From positions 1 through 22,329 of the forward strand of contig JBNGDP010000057.1 of NCBI GenBank assembly GCA_049975345.1: a DNA stretch of 22,329 bases, read 5' to 3'. The DNA is from Oceanipulchritudo sp049975345. GTDB lineage: Bacteria > Verrucomicrobiota > Verrucomicrobiia > Opitutales > Oceanipulchritudinaceae. The notes under the pieces are model-generated. The model ran no database searches. It saw only the letters and a list, made by a program, of their open reading frames with translations, and had not been told where the DNA came from. Shown piece after piece: positions 12,932 through 20,191 of this stretch (position 1 is its first letter; every line of letters starts with the position of its first letter). The translations under genes and the position numbers were made by a program.

Positions 12932-14488
12932 ATGGCACTGACAGCATTCACCAGCCGGATTCTCTTGGACACGGGCATCAGCATGGGAGACGAAGGCAAA
13001 GGCCGCCTCATCCCGGAACTGATCCGCGAACTGCAGGAAAAAACGAAAACGCGCAACCCGGTGGCCATTGTGGTGAAGGTCAACGGGGGTGCCAATTCCG
13101 GGCACACCAGCGGCGGGTTGAAGCTCAACCTTTTCCCCGCCGGCGTGGTGGAGGAGAGCGTGGAATGCCTGGCCATCGGCAGCGGGGTCGTGGCCGATCC
13201 CCACAAATTCCTCTGGGAAAGCGCCTACATCGAGAAGCACGGATTCGCCGTCCGCGACCGTCTCCTGATCGACGAGCGGACCATGGTGAGCGACCTTTCC
13301 CACCGGCTCCTCGACCTCGGATGGGAATGGTACCGCGTGAACATCCTCGGGCAGGAAAAGCGCGGGTCCACCGGCCGGGGCATCTCCCCCTGCTACAGCG
13401 AGGAAACCTCGCAGTTCGCCATCTACTATAACGAATTTCTTCTCGACCGGGAAACCTTCGCGGAACGAATGCGGGCGCGACTCCAACGGGCCCTTCACAC
13501 CCTCCGGCACGTCTGCCAGGTCCCGGAAGAGGAGTTCCGGGGATTCCTCGAGACCCTCACCCGGGCCGAGAAGCGGGCCAACGGGGAACTGATCGAAGCC
13601 GGCCTCTTCCCGGAGGAGGTGTTCGACTTCAACCGTTTCCTCGGCGGGGAGCCCTACTCGCTCGATATCGAGGCGATCGTGGAAAGCTACTGGAGCGCCG
13701 GCACCCGCCTGAAGGACCAGATCGGGGATGTCCGTGAAAAGATCCGCGCCGCCATCCAGTCCGGCAAGCATGTCATCGGCGAGTTCGGCCAGGCATTCTG
13801 GCTGGACAAGCGCTTCGGGTTTCCCCCCAACGTCACGGCTTCCCACACCCTGCCGGCCGAGTTTTTCCTCAGCACCGGCGTGCCCTTGCAGCCCGCCCAC
13901 GTCCTGGGCGTCTGCAAGGCCTACGACACCAAGGTCGGCACCCATGTCTTCCTCTGCCGCTTTCCGAAGGAGCATCCACTCGGCCGGCGCCTGTCCAAGC
14001 TCGAGTATGGCACCACCACCGGACGGCAGCGGATGGTGGGCTGGTTCGACGCGGTCGAGAAGGGGGATGCCATCCGCTACGGCGGCTGCCAGGACATCGT
14101 CATCAACAAGATGGACGCCCTCACCTACGGGGGCGACTGGCTGCCCGGCGGGGAGTTGCTGATCTGCACCGGCTACCGTCATCCCGACGGGACCCTTGTC
14201 CGGCATGTCCCCCGTGACATCGCCACCCACAAGTCGCTCCGGCCCGTTTACCGGCAGCTTCCGGGATGGGAGGAGGACATTTCCAAGGTCCGCACCTTCG
14301 ACAACCTCCCCCTCAATGCCAAGCATTATGCGGCGGCGATGATGAAGGCCATCCTCGAGGCCGCCTTCGGGGATGAATCCGGCTGGCCCGCCAGCCTCCC
14401 CAACCTCCGCTACATCGGTGTCGGCCCCGATCCGCAACAGATCATCAGGGATGTCCCGGAAACACGCGAGTTGATCCGCCTGGCCTAG
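12932..14488 (+). CDS. purA: Adenylosuccinate synthetase, divergent long form
   Basis: PurA joins IMP and aspartate using GTP in the first committed step to AMP. This copy is 518 residues against about 430 in most bacteria. GDEGKG (19-24, catalytic Asp20) and NGGANSGHT (51-59, catalytic His58) are intact. GSTGRGISPCYSEE (145-158) corresponds to the GTTxRGIGPAY region, GQAFWLDKRFG (286-296) with VTASHT (301-306) to the GAQG...VTSSNT region, and YGTTTGRQRMVGW (359-371) to the arginine loop, retaining Arg365 and Arg367. INKMDAL (391-397) matches the guanine-binding TKLDVL. Extra length is spread through residues about 170-260 and 395-460. The frame is open upstream to TTG 12887, but ATG 12932 matches the family N-terminus; its GGAG lies only 2 bp away. 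It is transcribed away from the serpin and meets the 14505 gene end to end. Activity is likely, though the divergence leaves a variant substrate possible. Confidence 0.87.
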   Translation: MALTAFTSRILLDTGISMGDEGKGRLIPELIRELQEKTKTRNPVAIVVKVNGGANSGHTSGGLKLNLFPAGVVEESVECLAIGSGVVADPHKFLWESAYIEKHGFAVRDRLLIDERTMVSDLSHRLLDLGWEWYRVNILGQEKRGSTGRGISPCYSEETSQFAIYYNEFLLDRETFAERMRARLQRALHTLRHVCQVPEEEFRGFLETLTRAEKRANGELIEAGLFPEEVFDFNRFLGGEPYSLDIEAIVESYWSAGTRLKDQIGDVREKIRAAIQSGKHVIGEFGQAFWLDKRFGFPPNVTASHTLPAEFFLSTGVPLQPAHVLGVCKAYDTKVGTHVFLCRFPKEHPLGRRLSKLEYGTTTGRQRMVGWFDAVEKGDAIRYGGCQDIVINKMDALTYGGDWLPGGELLICTGYRHPDGTLVRHVPRDIATHKSLRPVYRQLPGWEEDISKVRTFDNLPLNAKHYAAAMMKAILEAAFGDESGWPASLPNLRYIGVGPDPQQIIRDVPETRELIRLA

Positions 14489-14504
14489 GCCTCCGGAAAG
14501 CGCG

Positions 14505-14819
14505 CTAAATCTTCACGTTCAGGGGGGTCAGGACCACCGTCTCCCCGTCCTTGCGCTCGTAGCGGTAGAGCTGCGTCCGCTGCACGTCCACCAGCGAACA
14601 GAGGGCCGGCAGGCTCTCTTCCGGCACGCTGTACAAGACAAGGAAGGGCTCCTCCTTGAAAAAGATCAACTGGGTGGAGATCGACTGGATGCCGAACTGG
14701 TTGTCCAGATAGAGCGCCAACTGGTCGCCCAGCGATTCCGGAAGGGGATTCCGCAGATCCACCTTCTCCCGGTCGATGAGCGAAAACAGGGGGATCGCGT
14801 ACTGGGATGGTGCACTCAT
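14505..14819 (-). CDS. Small conserved-looking protein of unknown function, coupled to the phosphohexomutase gene
   Basis: The product is 104 residues, soluble, with alternating strands and helices (YAIPLFSLIDREKV, LALYLDNQFGIQS, FLVLYSVPEESLPAL, QLYRYERKDGETVVLTPLNV). Its ATG overlaps the stop of the mutase gene in an ATGA arrangement (14816-14819), a strong sign of translational coupling and thus of a real gene. No domain is recognised. Being the last gene of the ftsB-pyrophosphorylase-mutase unit suggests a regulatory or accessory role there, but this is only context. Confidence 0.75.
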   Translation of the reverse strand: MSAPSQYAIPLFSLIDREKVDLRNPLPESLGDQLALYLDNQFGIQSISTQLIFFKEEPFLVLYSVPEESLPALCSLVDVQRTQLYRYERKDGETVVLTPLNVKI

Positions 14820-16771
14820 TCCCCGGCCCGGCTGCGGGCGTCCTCTTCGACGGCCTTCTTGATCGTGGTAAGGGTTTCCAGGGCCGCCGTTTTGGCCGGT
14901 TCCAGATCGCCCGGCTGGACCACCTCCTCGCAGGCGAAGAAGTAGAACTTGATCTTGGGCTCCGTTCCGCTGCCCCGCACGGCGTAGCTGTAACCGTTGT
15001 CGAGCTCGAGGAAATAGAAGTCCTGCTTGGGAATCTCCTTCCCGTCGGCGTCCTGGATCGTCTGCGTCCCGAAATCCTTCCAGCCGGTCACCTTGAAGCC
15101 GGCGATCTCCGCCGGCGGATGCTTCCGGTAGGACTCAAGGATAGCGGCGATTTTCGCCGCCCCGGAGGCCCCCTCGTGGTAGATATTGGTTACGTCCTCG
15201 AGATAGTATCCATACCGCAAATACACCTCGTCGAGGTACTGGAGGATGGACTTTCCGGCGGCCTGCAGGCTGGCGGCCATCTCGGCGAACATGAGGACCG
15301 CGGCGTTGGCGTCCTTGTCGCGCAGCAGGTCGGAGGCCAGGTAACCGTAGCTTTCCTCGCCGCCGAAGACGTAGAAGGTGCTGTACTTCAACAGCCATTC
15401 GCGCCGCTGGGCGAGCGGGATCGAATCGTATTCCCCGGCCTCGATCCCCTCCTCCCGGAGCCGCTCCATGAGGGCCTCCTCGTAGATCTTGAGTTTTTCC
15501 CCGATCCACTTGAACCCGGTCAGGGTGTCGATCACCTTGAGGCCGTGCTTTCGCGCCACCGCGGCCTGCAGCGGCGTCGTGACAAAGGTCTTGATGAGGG
15601 CGGCGTTCGGCGAACCCTCCTTTGGAAGAAGGCCGAGTTCCTTCATCCGCTCGATGCGGAAGGCCGCGAGAAGGGAACCGATCATATTCCCGCTCAGCAG
15701 CACCATCTCCCCGTTTTCATCCCGCACCGCGACCCCCATGCGGTCCGCGTCGGGATCCGTCGCCATGACGATGCCGGCCCCGCTGTCCCGGGCCTGCTCG
15801 ATGGCCATGGAAAGGGCCTCGGCGTTCTCCGGGTTCGGGGACTTGACCGTCGGGAAGCGGCCGTCCTGGACCATCTGCTCCTCGACCGTGTCGACCGTGA
15901 GGCCGAACTCCGCGAGGGCGGCCGGGGCCGTCACCCCGCCGGTCCCGTGGATCGGGCTGAAGACGATCCTCGGCGCGGCCTTCCGGAAAACGGAGGCGTC
16001 GAGGATGTTTTCCTTCAGGGCGGCAAGGTAGGCGGCGTCCTCCTCCTCTCCAAGCATCTCCACTCCCTTGAGATCGACCTCCAGATGATCCGTGGTGGAT
16101 TCCATGCTCACCTGGTAGACCTCGTGAATGATCCCCTCGGCGTGGGGATAGACCACCTGGGCCCCGTCCTCGAAATACACCTTGTAGCCGTTGTCATGGG
16201 CCGGGTTGTGGCTGGCGGTGATGACCACCCCGGCCGTGGCCCGGCAATGGCGGACCGTGAAACTGAGCTGGGGTGTCGAGCGCGGCCCCTCGAAAATCAG
16301 CGCCTTGCCGCCGAGGCGGTTCCAGGTCGAGGCCGTCAGCTCGCAGAAATACCGGGAGAAGTGGCGGACATCATGCGCGATGACGATCCGCGGGGTGCCC
16401 TTTCCCTGCAGGTGATGCTCGCAGTAGCGGAATAGGCCGATGGTCGCCCGGATGATGTTGAAATCGTTGAGAACCGCCGTGCCCACCGCCGCGTGCTCGG
16501 GGGTCCCCTGCGGACCCGGGGTTCCCCGTTCAGCGGACGGGACGACCCGCCCGATGGTGCGGTTGCGCATCCCCCCGGTGCCGAAGGCAAGGAACTGGTA
16601 GAAGCGGTCGTTCAATTCCTCCCACTGTTCCCCTTCGACCAGTTCCCGGATGCTCGAAAGGGCCCAGTCCGGCAGGAAATTCCCGCCCAGCCAGTCGAGA
16701 AGGTTCTTCGCGCTCGATTCGAGGAGTTGGCCCCCGGAAGCGGCCGCTTCAATGGTTTTGTTCAAGCTCAT
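14816..16771 (-). CDS. Alpha-D-phosphohexomutase (phosphoglucomutase/phosphomannomutase type)
   Basis: This 651-residue enzyme interconverts hexose-6-phosphate and hexose-1-phosphate. It shows all four family loops: catalytic TASHNP with Ser187 (185-190), metal-binding DPDADR (339-344), sugar-specificity GGEESYGY (470-477) and phosphate-binding RGSGTEPK (599-606). FGTGGMR near the N-terminus (63-69) and the length fit the PgcA/PGM2-like branch, whose members mostly act on glucose and sometimes mannose or ribose phosphates. The frame extends to 16852, but that would overlap the upstream gene by 55 bp; ATG 16771 (MSLNKTIEAA) leaves a 26-bp gap and is preferred. Its product is the substrate of the pyrophosphorylase encoded just upstream. 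Glucose specificity is likely but not provable here. Confidence 0.93.
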   Translation of the reverse strand: MSLNKTIEAAASGGQLLESSAKNLLDWLGGNFLPDWALSSIRELVEGEQWEELNDRFYQFLAFGTGGMRNRTIGRVVPSAERGTPGPQGTPEHAAVGTAVLNDFNIIRATIGLFRYCEHHLQGKGTPRIVIAHDVRHFSRYFCELTASTWNRLGGKALIFEGPRSTPQLSFTVRHCRATAGVVITASHNPAHDNGYKVYFEDGAQVVYPHAEGIIHEVYQVSMESTTDHLEVDLKGVEMLGEEEDAAYLAALKENILDASVFRKAAPRIVFSPIHGTGGVTAPAALAEFGLTVDTVEEQMVQDGRFPTVKSPNPENAEALSMAIEQARDSGAGIVMATDPDADRMGVAVRDENGEMVLLSGNMIGSLLAAFRIERMKELGLLPKEGSPNAALIKTFVTTPLQAAVARKHGLKVIDTLTGFKWIGEKLKIYEEALMERLREEGIEAGEYDSIPLAQRREWLLKYSTFYVFGGEESYGYLASDLLRDKDANAAVLMFAEMAASLQAAGKSILQYLDEVYLRYGYYLEDVTNIYHEGASGAAKIAAILESYRKHPPAEIAGFKVTGWKDFGTQTIQDADGKEIPKQDFYFLELDNGYSYAVRGSGTEPKIKFYFFACEEVVQPGDLEPAKTAALETLTTIKKAVEEDARSRAGE

Positions 16772-16797
16772 GGGTCTGGTGTACGGTAAAAAGTTTC

Positions 16798-18228
16798 TTA
16801 AACCAGCACGGTTCCGTCCTTGATGGTTGGTTTCTCCTCCAAGCCGCTCCATTGTTGCTCAAATGCCTCTTCTGAATCGGCGAACAGGGGGCTGATTTCA
16901 AAAGTGACATCGGGCAAACCAGTCTCATCGGTCTTCAGGTCAACGCCTGCGGCCTTCAGCCAGCGCGTCCATTGCCGCAACTGGTCCGCCTTGCAGGATT
17001 CCGCTGAATCGGTCCCGCTGGCGTTTTTGACCGGGCTGAAGTCATCCTCCCGCAGCGTCTCGATGACCACCGGATGGTCCGCGAACGGGAGCGCGTCGAA
17101 GACAAACATCTCAAACTTGATCCCGTTGGGTTCCTCCGGCTTGACGGGATTTCCCTGCTCGTTGAGCGCCTTCACCTTTTTCAACGCCTTGTGGAAGGGC
17201 AGGCGGGCCTCCGAGGTCCCGCTCCCGATCCGCTCCACGAAATCCGTGGACAGGATGTGGATGGCGATGCTGCCGGCCCGGAAGCGCAGCTCGCCGGATG
17301 CGTCCCGCTCCTCCTGCAGGCTCTCCGGCATGTCCGAATACTCCACCACCACCATGCGGTCGCCCTGGATGCAAAAGTGCCCGACCTTCTCGCCGGGATA
17401 TGCCTTGGGGATCATCTTGCTCGACATCGCGGACCCATGCTGCAGATGAAATCCAATGAATTCGGGATCGATGACGCGCACCAGCGGGTTGTCGACCTGG
17501 AAATAGCTGATCGCCTCGATGCCCGCCTCCCGCATCCGGGCAACCGCGCCGCTTCGCACAAGGGCCCGCAGGGATCCGCCGTGCCCGTCCGGACTCATCG
17601 CGATCCGGTCCCTGTCCTCCAGAAGGATTTTCCCCTCGAAATCAACCGCCGGCATCCGGCCCTGGGAAAAGAACATCACCTGCTCCCGGTTGAGACCGAA
17701 AAAGCCCGCCGCCTCGAAGGCCGCGACCGTGGCCTCATGGTTCAGGGTGCTGGTCATGATGAACCAGGGAATGCGGACCCCGTACCGGCCCTCGGCCGCC
17801 AGCAGCTTTTCCGCAAAGACCGCGAACAGGGGCTTGCCGGAGACCGGGGTGACCGGGAAGGTCCCCTTGGGCCCGTCGTAACCCAGCCGGGTTCCCTGTC
17901 CCCCCGCGACCGTGAAGGCGGCAACCTTCCCATCCCGCAGGGCCTTTTCGCCGATCTCCCGCGCCTCCTCCCAGGGACGGGCGTCACCGCCCCTCGCCGG
18001 ATGGGCGACGTACGGCGCCGGCTCGAGCCCGTCAAGCGAATGATGCGTCTCCCCGCCTCCCTTGACAAGGCTCTCAACGAGTTTCGCGAGTTCCCCAAGG
18101 TCAATGGCTTGCGCGTCGGCAAGAAGCCGCTCCCGGCCACGGTCATCAAGCTCCCCCGCCCAGGCAAAGACGTGCCCCTGCCCGGCCTTCTCAAATCGTT
18201 CCTTTTCCAGGCTGAATCGATCGGTCAT
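16798..18228 (-). CDS. UDPGP-family pyrophosphorylase, closest in motifs to eukaryotic UAP1
   Basis: The protein has 476 residues. The nucleotide-binding loop is VAGGQGTRLGYDGPKG (107-122). The UAP-type segment SQGRMPAVDFEGKILLED (188-205), MSPDGHGG (211-218), YFQVDNPLVRVIDPEFIGF (242-260), VVVEYSDMPE and NGIKFEMFVFDAL follow in the order seen in human AGX1/UAP1. It therefore couples UTP to a hexose-1-phosphate, forming UDP-GlcNAc, UDP-GalNAc or UDP-glucose. Most bacteria make UDP-GlcNAc with the unrelated GlmU, and UDP-glucose with GalU, so a UAP-like enzyme is notable. It lies 26 bp upstream of the phosphohexomutase gene and 54 bp downstream of an ftsB-like gene. ATG 18228 gives the family N-terminus. 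The sugar acceptor cannot be decided from motifs alone. Confidence 0.9.
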   Translation of the reverse strand: MTDRFSLEKERFEKAGQGHVFAWAGELDDRGRERLLADAQAIDLGELAKLVESLVKGGGETHHSLDGLEPAPYVAHPARGGDARPWEEAREIGEKALRDGKVAAFTVAGGQGTRLGYDGPKGTFPVTPVSGKPLFAVFAEKLLAAEGRYGVRIPWFIMTSTLNHEATVAAFEAAGFFGLNREQVMFFSQGRMPAVDFEGKILLEDRDRIAMSPDGHGGSLRALVRSGAVARMREAGIEAISYFQVDNPLVRVIDPEFIGFHLQHGSAMSSKMIPKAYPGEKVGHFCIQGDRMVVVEYSDMPESLQEERDASGELRFRAGSIAIHILSTDFVERIGSGTSEARLPFHKALKKVKALNEQGNPVKPEEPNGIKFEMFVFDALPFADHPVVIETLREDDFSPVKNASGTDSAESCKADQLRQWTRWLKAAGVDLKTDETGLPDVTFEISPLFADSEEAFEQQWSGLEEKPTIKDGTVLV

Positions 18229-18282
18229 AGAACCGCCATCTTGGGGACGTGGACCCGGCTGAAAAGAATAAATCCCGTAAAA

Positions 18283-18573
18283 TCAGTGTTCCTCGAAACG
18301 AAAAACCAGCTCGCCCGGCGCCACGTACCCGAGGCGGTCGCGGATCACCCGTTCGACAAAACCCGGGTCGTTCAGGAAAGCCCGCAGGTAGGCCTCCTTG
18401 GCCTCGCGCTCCGCCTGCAACAGGGCCAGCTCGGATTCCAGTTGCGCGCGCCGCTCTTCAAAGGAAATCAATTCCCGGTGGGTCTGCGACCAGACAAGGA
18501 CCAGACCGGTGGTCACTCCCGAAAGAATAACAATCAACAGAACGAGAAGAATTCTTGAGGCCCACCGAAGCAT
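18283..18573 (-). CDS. ftsB: FtsB/DivIC-like septum formation protein
   Basis: The product is 96 residues with the build of FtsB/DivIC. A short cytoplasmic N-terminus is followed by a single transmembrane helix (about 7-27, ILLVLLIVILSGVTTGLVLVW), a coiled coil (about 33-65, Glu/Leu/Arg heptads), and a C-terminal GYVAPGELVFRFEE matching the conserved GE-x-x-x-RF end. FtsB forms a complex with FtsL and FtsQ in the inner membrane that activates septal peptidoglycan synthesis. It is the first gene of a minus-strand unit with the UDP-sugar pyrophosphorylase and mutase. It diverges from the exeA-like gene across a 98-bp space with a long dyad. Assignment to FtsB rather than DivIC or FtsL rests on size and the C-terminal motif. 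Confidence 0.82.
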   Translation of the reverse strand: MLRWASRILLVLLIVILSGVTTGLVLVWSQTHRELISFEERRAQLESELALLQAEREAKEAYLRAFLNDPGFVERVIRDRLGYVAPGELVFRFEEH

Positions 18574-18603
18574 TTAACACAATTCAAAATTAATCATCGC
18601 CAT

Positions 18604-18635
18604 TGTCAGCAGGAAATGCGATTTCCAACCTGACA
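18604..18635. promoter_or_regulatory. Nested 32-bp dyad between ftsB-like and exeA-like genes
   Basis: TGTCAG (18604-18609) pairs with CTGACA (18630-18635), and inside it GGAAAT (18612-18617) pairs with ATTTCC (18621-18626) around GCG. Twelve base pairs of symmetry in one 32-bp site, midway in a divergent promoter region, suggests an operator shared by both directions, or a strong leader hairpin. No known consensus is recognised. Confidence 0.55.
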
Positions 18636-18671
18636 GGACTGTGAGCGCCGAAACCGAATTTGTAAAGGATC

Positions 18672-19481
18672 ATGTATAAGGAGTACTACGGACTGAAGGA
18701 AATGCCCTTCAACATCACCCCGGATCCGCATTTCCTGTTCCTTTCCCCGATTCACCAGGAGGCCATCCAGCACCTGCGCTACGGGATCAATGAAAAGAAA
18801 GGGTTCATCGTGCTCACCGGCGAGGTCGGCTGTGGAAAGACCACCCTCTGCCGCTACCTGCTCAACGAAATCGAGAACAAGCCCATCGAAACGGCGCTCA
18901 TTCTGAATCCCAGGCTGTCGGAGACCCAGCTGCTCCAGGCCATCCTCCGCGAACTGGGGATCGAAAAGGTCAAGCGTTCCCGGCAGGAACTGCTGGAGCA
19001 GCTCAACGCCCACCTGCTCAAGCTCATTGACGAGGGCAAGGATATCGTGGTCATTATCGACGAGTCGCAGAACATGACCTTCCAGGCCCTTGAGCACATC
19101 CGGCTGCTCTCGAATCTGGAAACCAACACGCAGAAGCTCCTCCAGATCATCCTCATCGGGCAACCCGAGCTGAAGGAGAAACTCCAGCACAAGAGCCTGC
19201 GCCAGCTCCGGCAGCGGATTCTCGTTCATTACGACCTGAGGCCCCTCACCAGGGAGGAAATGGAACAGTACATCCGCTACCGGCTGATCCGGGCCGGGGC
19301 CAACGGCCGGCCGGAATTCACCAAGGCCGCGATGAAGAAAATCTTCAAGCAAACCCGCGGAATTCCACGGTTGATCAATAACCTGTGCGACAAGTCCCTG
19401 CTCGCCGCCTTCATCAAGTCCAAGGACATCGTCTCCTGGTGGGATGTCCGCAAGGCGGCACGGGAAATCAAAAAGTTATGA
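18672..19481 (+). CDS. exeA: ExeA/GspA-like AAA ATPase
   Basis: This 269-residue ATPase opens with MYKEYYGLKEMPFNITPDP, the typical ExeA N-terminus. Walker A is GEVGCGKTT (50-58), Walker B VVIIDESQN (126-134), IGQPELKEKL follows, and the arginine-containing RQLRQRI stretch precedes RPLTREEMEQYIRYRL. In Aeromonas, ExeA works with ExeB to assemble the secretin ring through the peptidoglycan; relatives occur next to type II secretion and type IV pilus genes and also in transposons. The ExeA peptidoglycan-binding C-terminus is absent, so this is the short ATPase-only form. ATG 18672 has AAGGA upstream. Its stop overlaps the next start (ATGA, 19478-19481), and that neighbour is GspB-like, which favours the secretion role over a transposon one. 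Confidence 0.88.
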   Translation: MYKEYYGLKEMPFNITPDPHFLFLSPIHQEAIQHLRYGINEKKGFIVLTGEVGCGKTTLCRYLLNEIENKPIETALILNPRLSETQLLQAILRELGIEKVKRSRQELLEQLNAHLLKLIDEGKDIVVIIDESQNMTFQALEHIRLLSNLETNTQKLLQIILIGQPELKEKLQHKSLRQLRQRILVHYDLRPLTREEMEQYIRYRLIRAGANGRPEFTKAAMKKIFKQTRGIPRLINNLCDKSLLAAFIKSKDIVSWWDVRKAAREIKKL

Positions 19482-20191
19482 GCCTGATCAATGAAGCCCT
19501 CAAGAAGGCGCAAACCCAGCGCCCGTTCACACGTCCCGTGGAGGACCAGGACGACCCGTCCCCGCCCTCGCCGCAGGCTGCCCAGCATCCTCCCAGGCGA
19601 CGAGGCTACCTGTGGGGATTCATCATTGCCCTGGTTTTTGTCGGGCTGCTGAGCAGCGGCACCGCGACCTTCCTGGTCTGGCAGATCCTCGGCACAAACG
19701 GGGAAGGGGCGGCGGCAAGCCCGTCCTCCGATACGGCCGTCCCGGAAACCGCGGCATCCCCGCCTGCGCCCGCGGAACCTTCCGAAGCCACGCCCCTCGA
19801 ACCTTCCACCGCCGTGGCCTCTGTCGCCCCCTCCGCGGAGGCGGAACCGGCAGCCGGGCCCGTACAGGATGTGGTAGGAAAGAGTGCGGCCGGCGACGAG
19901 CCCAGGCTGCCCGGACCGCCCGTTGCCGCAAGGCCCGCGGTGGAGACGCCCAGGGCCAGCCCGCTGCCACCCAATCCGGCCGTTTGGGCGCGCATGGAGG
20001 AACTGGAAATCCGCGGAATCATGTCGGGGGGCAACAAGGTTCTCATCCATGATACCAGCAACGGGAAAACCAAGGCCTATGAGCCCGGGGATCTCCTCGA
20101 TGGATCCCTGGGGCTGAAAATCGCTTCCATCTCACCAAACACCATTGTATTTGAAGACTATGGAGGAGTCCCACACACCAAATCCTTCTGA
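19478..20191 (+). CDS. GspB-like secretion assembly protein
   Basis: The frame begins with MSLINEALKKAQTQRP, the hallmark N-terminus of GspB/ExeB-type proteins, and ATG 19478 overlaps the ExeA-like stop by four bases. The 237-residue product has a cytoplasmic segment (1-43), one transmembrane helix (about 44-69), a long Pro/Ala/Glu/Ser-rich periplasmic linker (about 75-165), and a C-terminal beta domain (WARMEELEIRGIMSGGNKVL to VFEDYGGVPHTKSF) like GspB/GspC/PilP homology domains. It probably links the ATPase to an outer-membrane or peptidoglycan target. The role is inferred from N-terminus and pairing; the C-terminal domain is divergent. Confidence 0.82.
   Translation: MSLINEALKKAQTQRPFTRPVEDQDDPSPPSPQAAQHPPRRRGYLWGFIIALVFVGLLSSGTATFLVWQILGTNGEGAAASPSSDTAVPETAASPPAPAEPSEATPLEPSTAVASVAPSAEAEPAAGPVQDVVGKSAAGDEPRLPGPPVAARPAVETPRASPLPPNPAVWARMEELEIRGIMSGGNKVLIHDTSNGKTKAYEPGDLLDGSLGLKIASISPNTIVFEDYGGVPHTKSF

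Noticed and set aside
12827..14437. Long minus-strand ORF (536 codons) opposite purA
   Set aside because: The plus strand encodes a recognisable PurA over the whole length; the antisense product has no motif and mirrors the codon bias.
14807..16435. Long plus-strand ORF (542 codons) opposite the phosphohexomutase
   Set aside because: The mutase has all four active-site loops on the minus strand; the antisense product is a composition artefact.
18672..19481. Transposon-type ATPase (TnsC/IstB-like) for the exeA-like gene
   Set aside because: The N-terminus and the adjacent GspB-like gene fit the secretion ExeA family; no transposase or terminal repeats are nearby.
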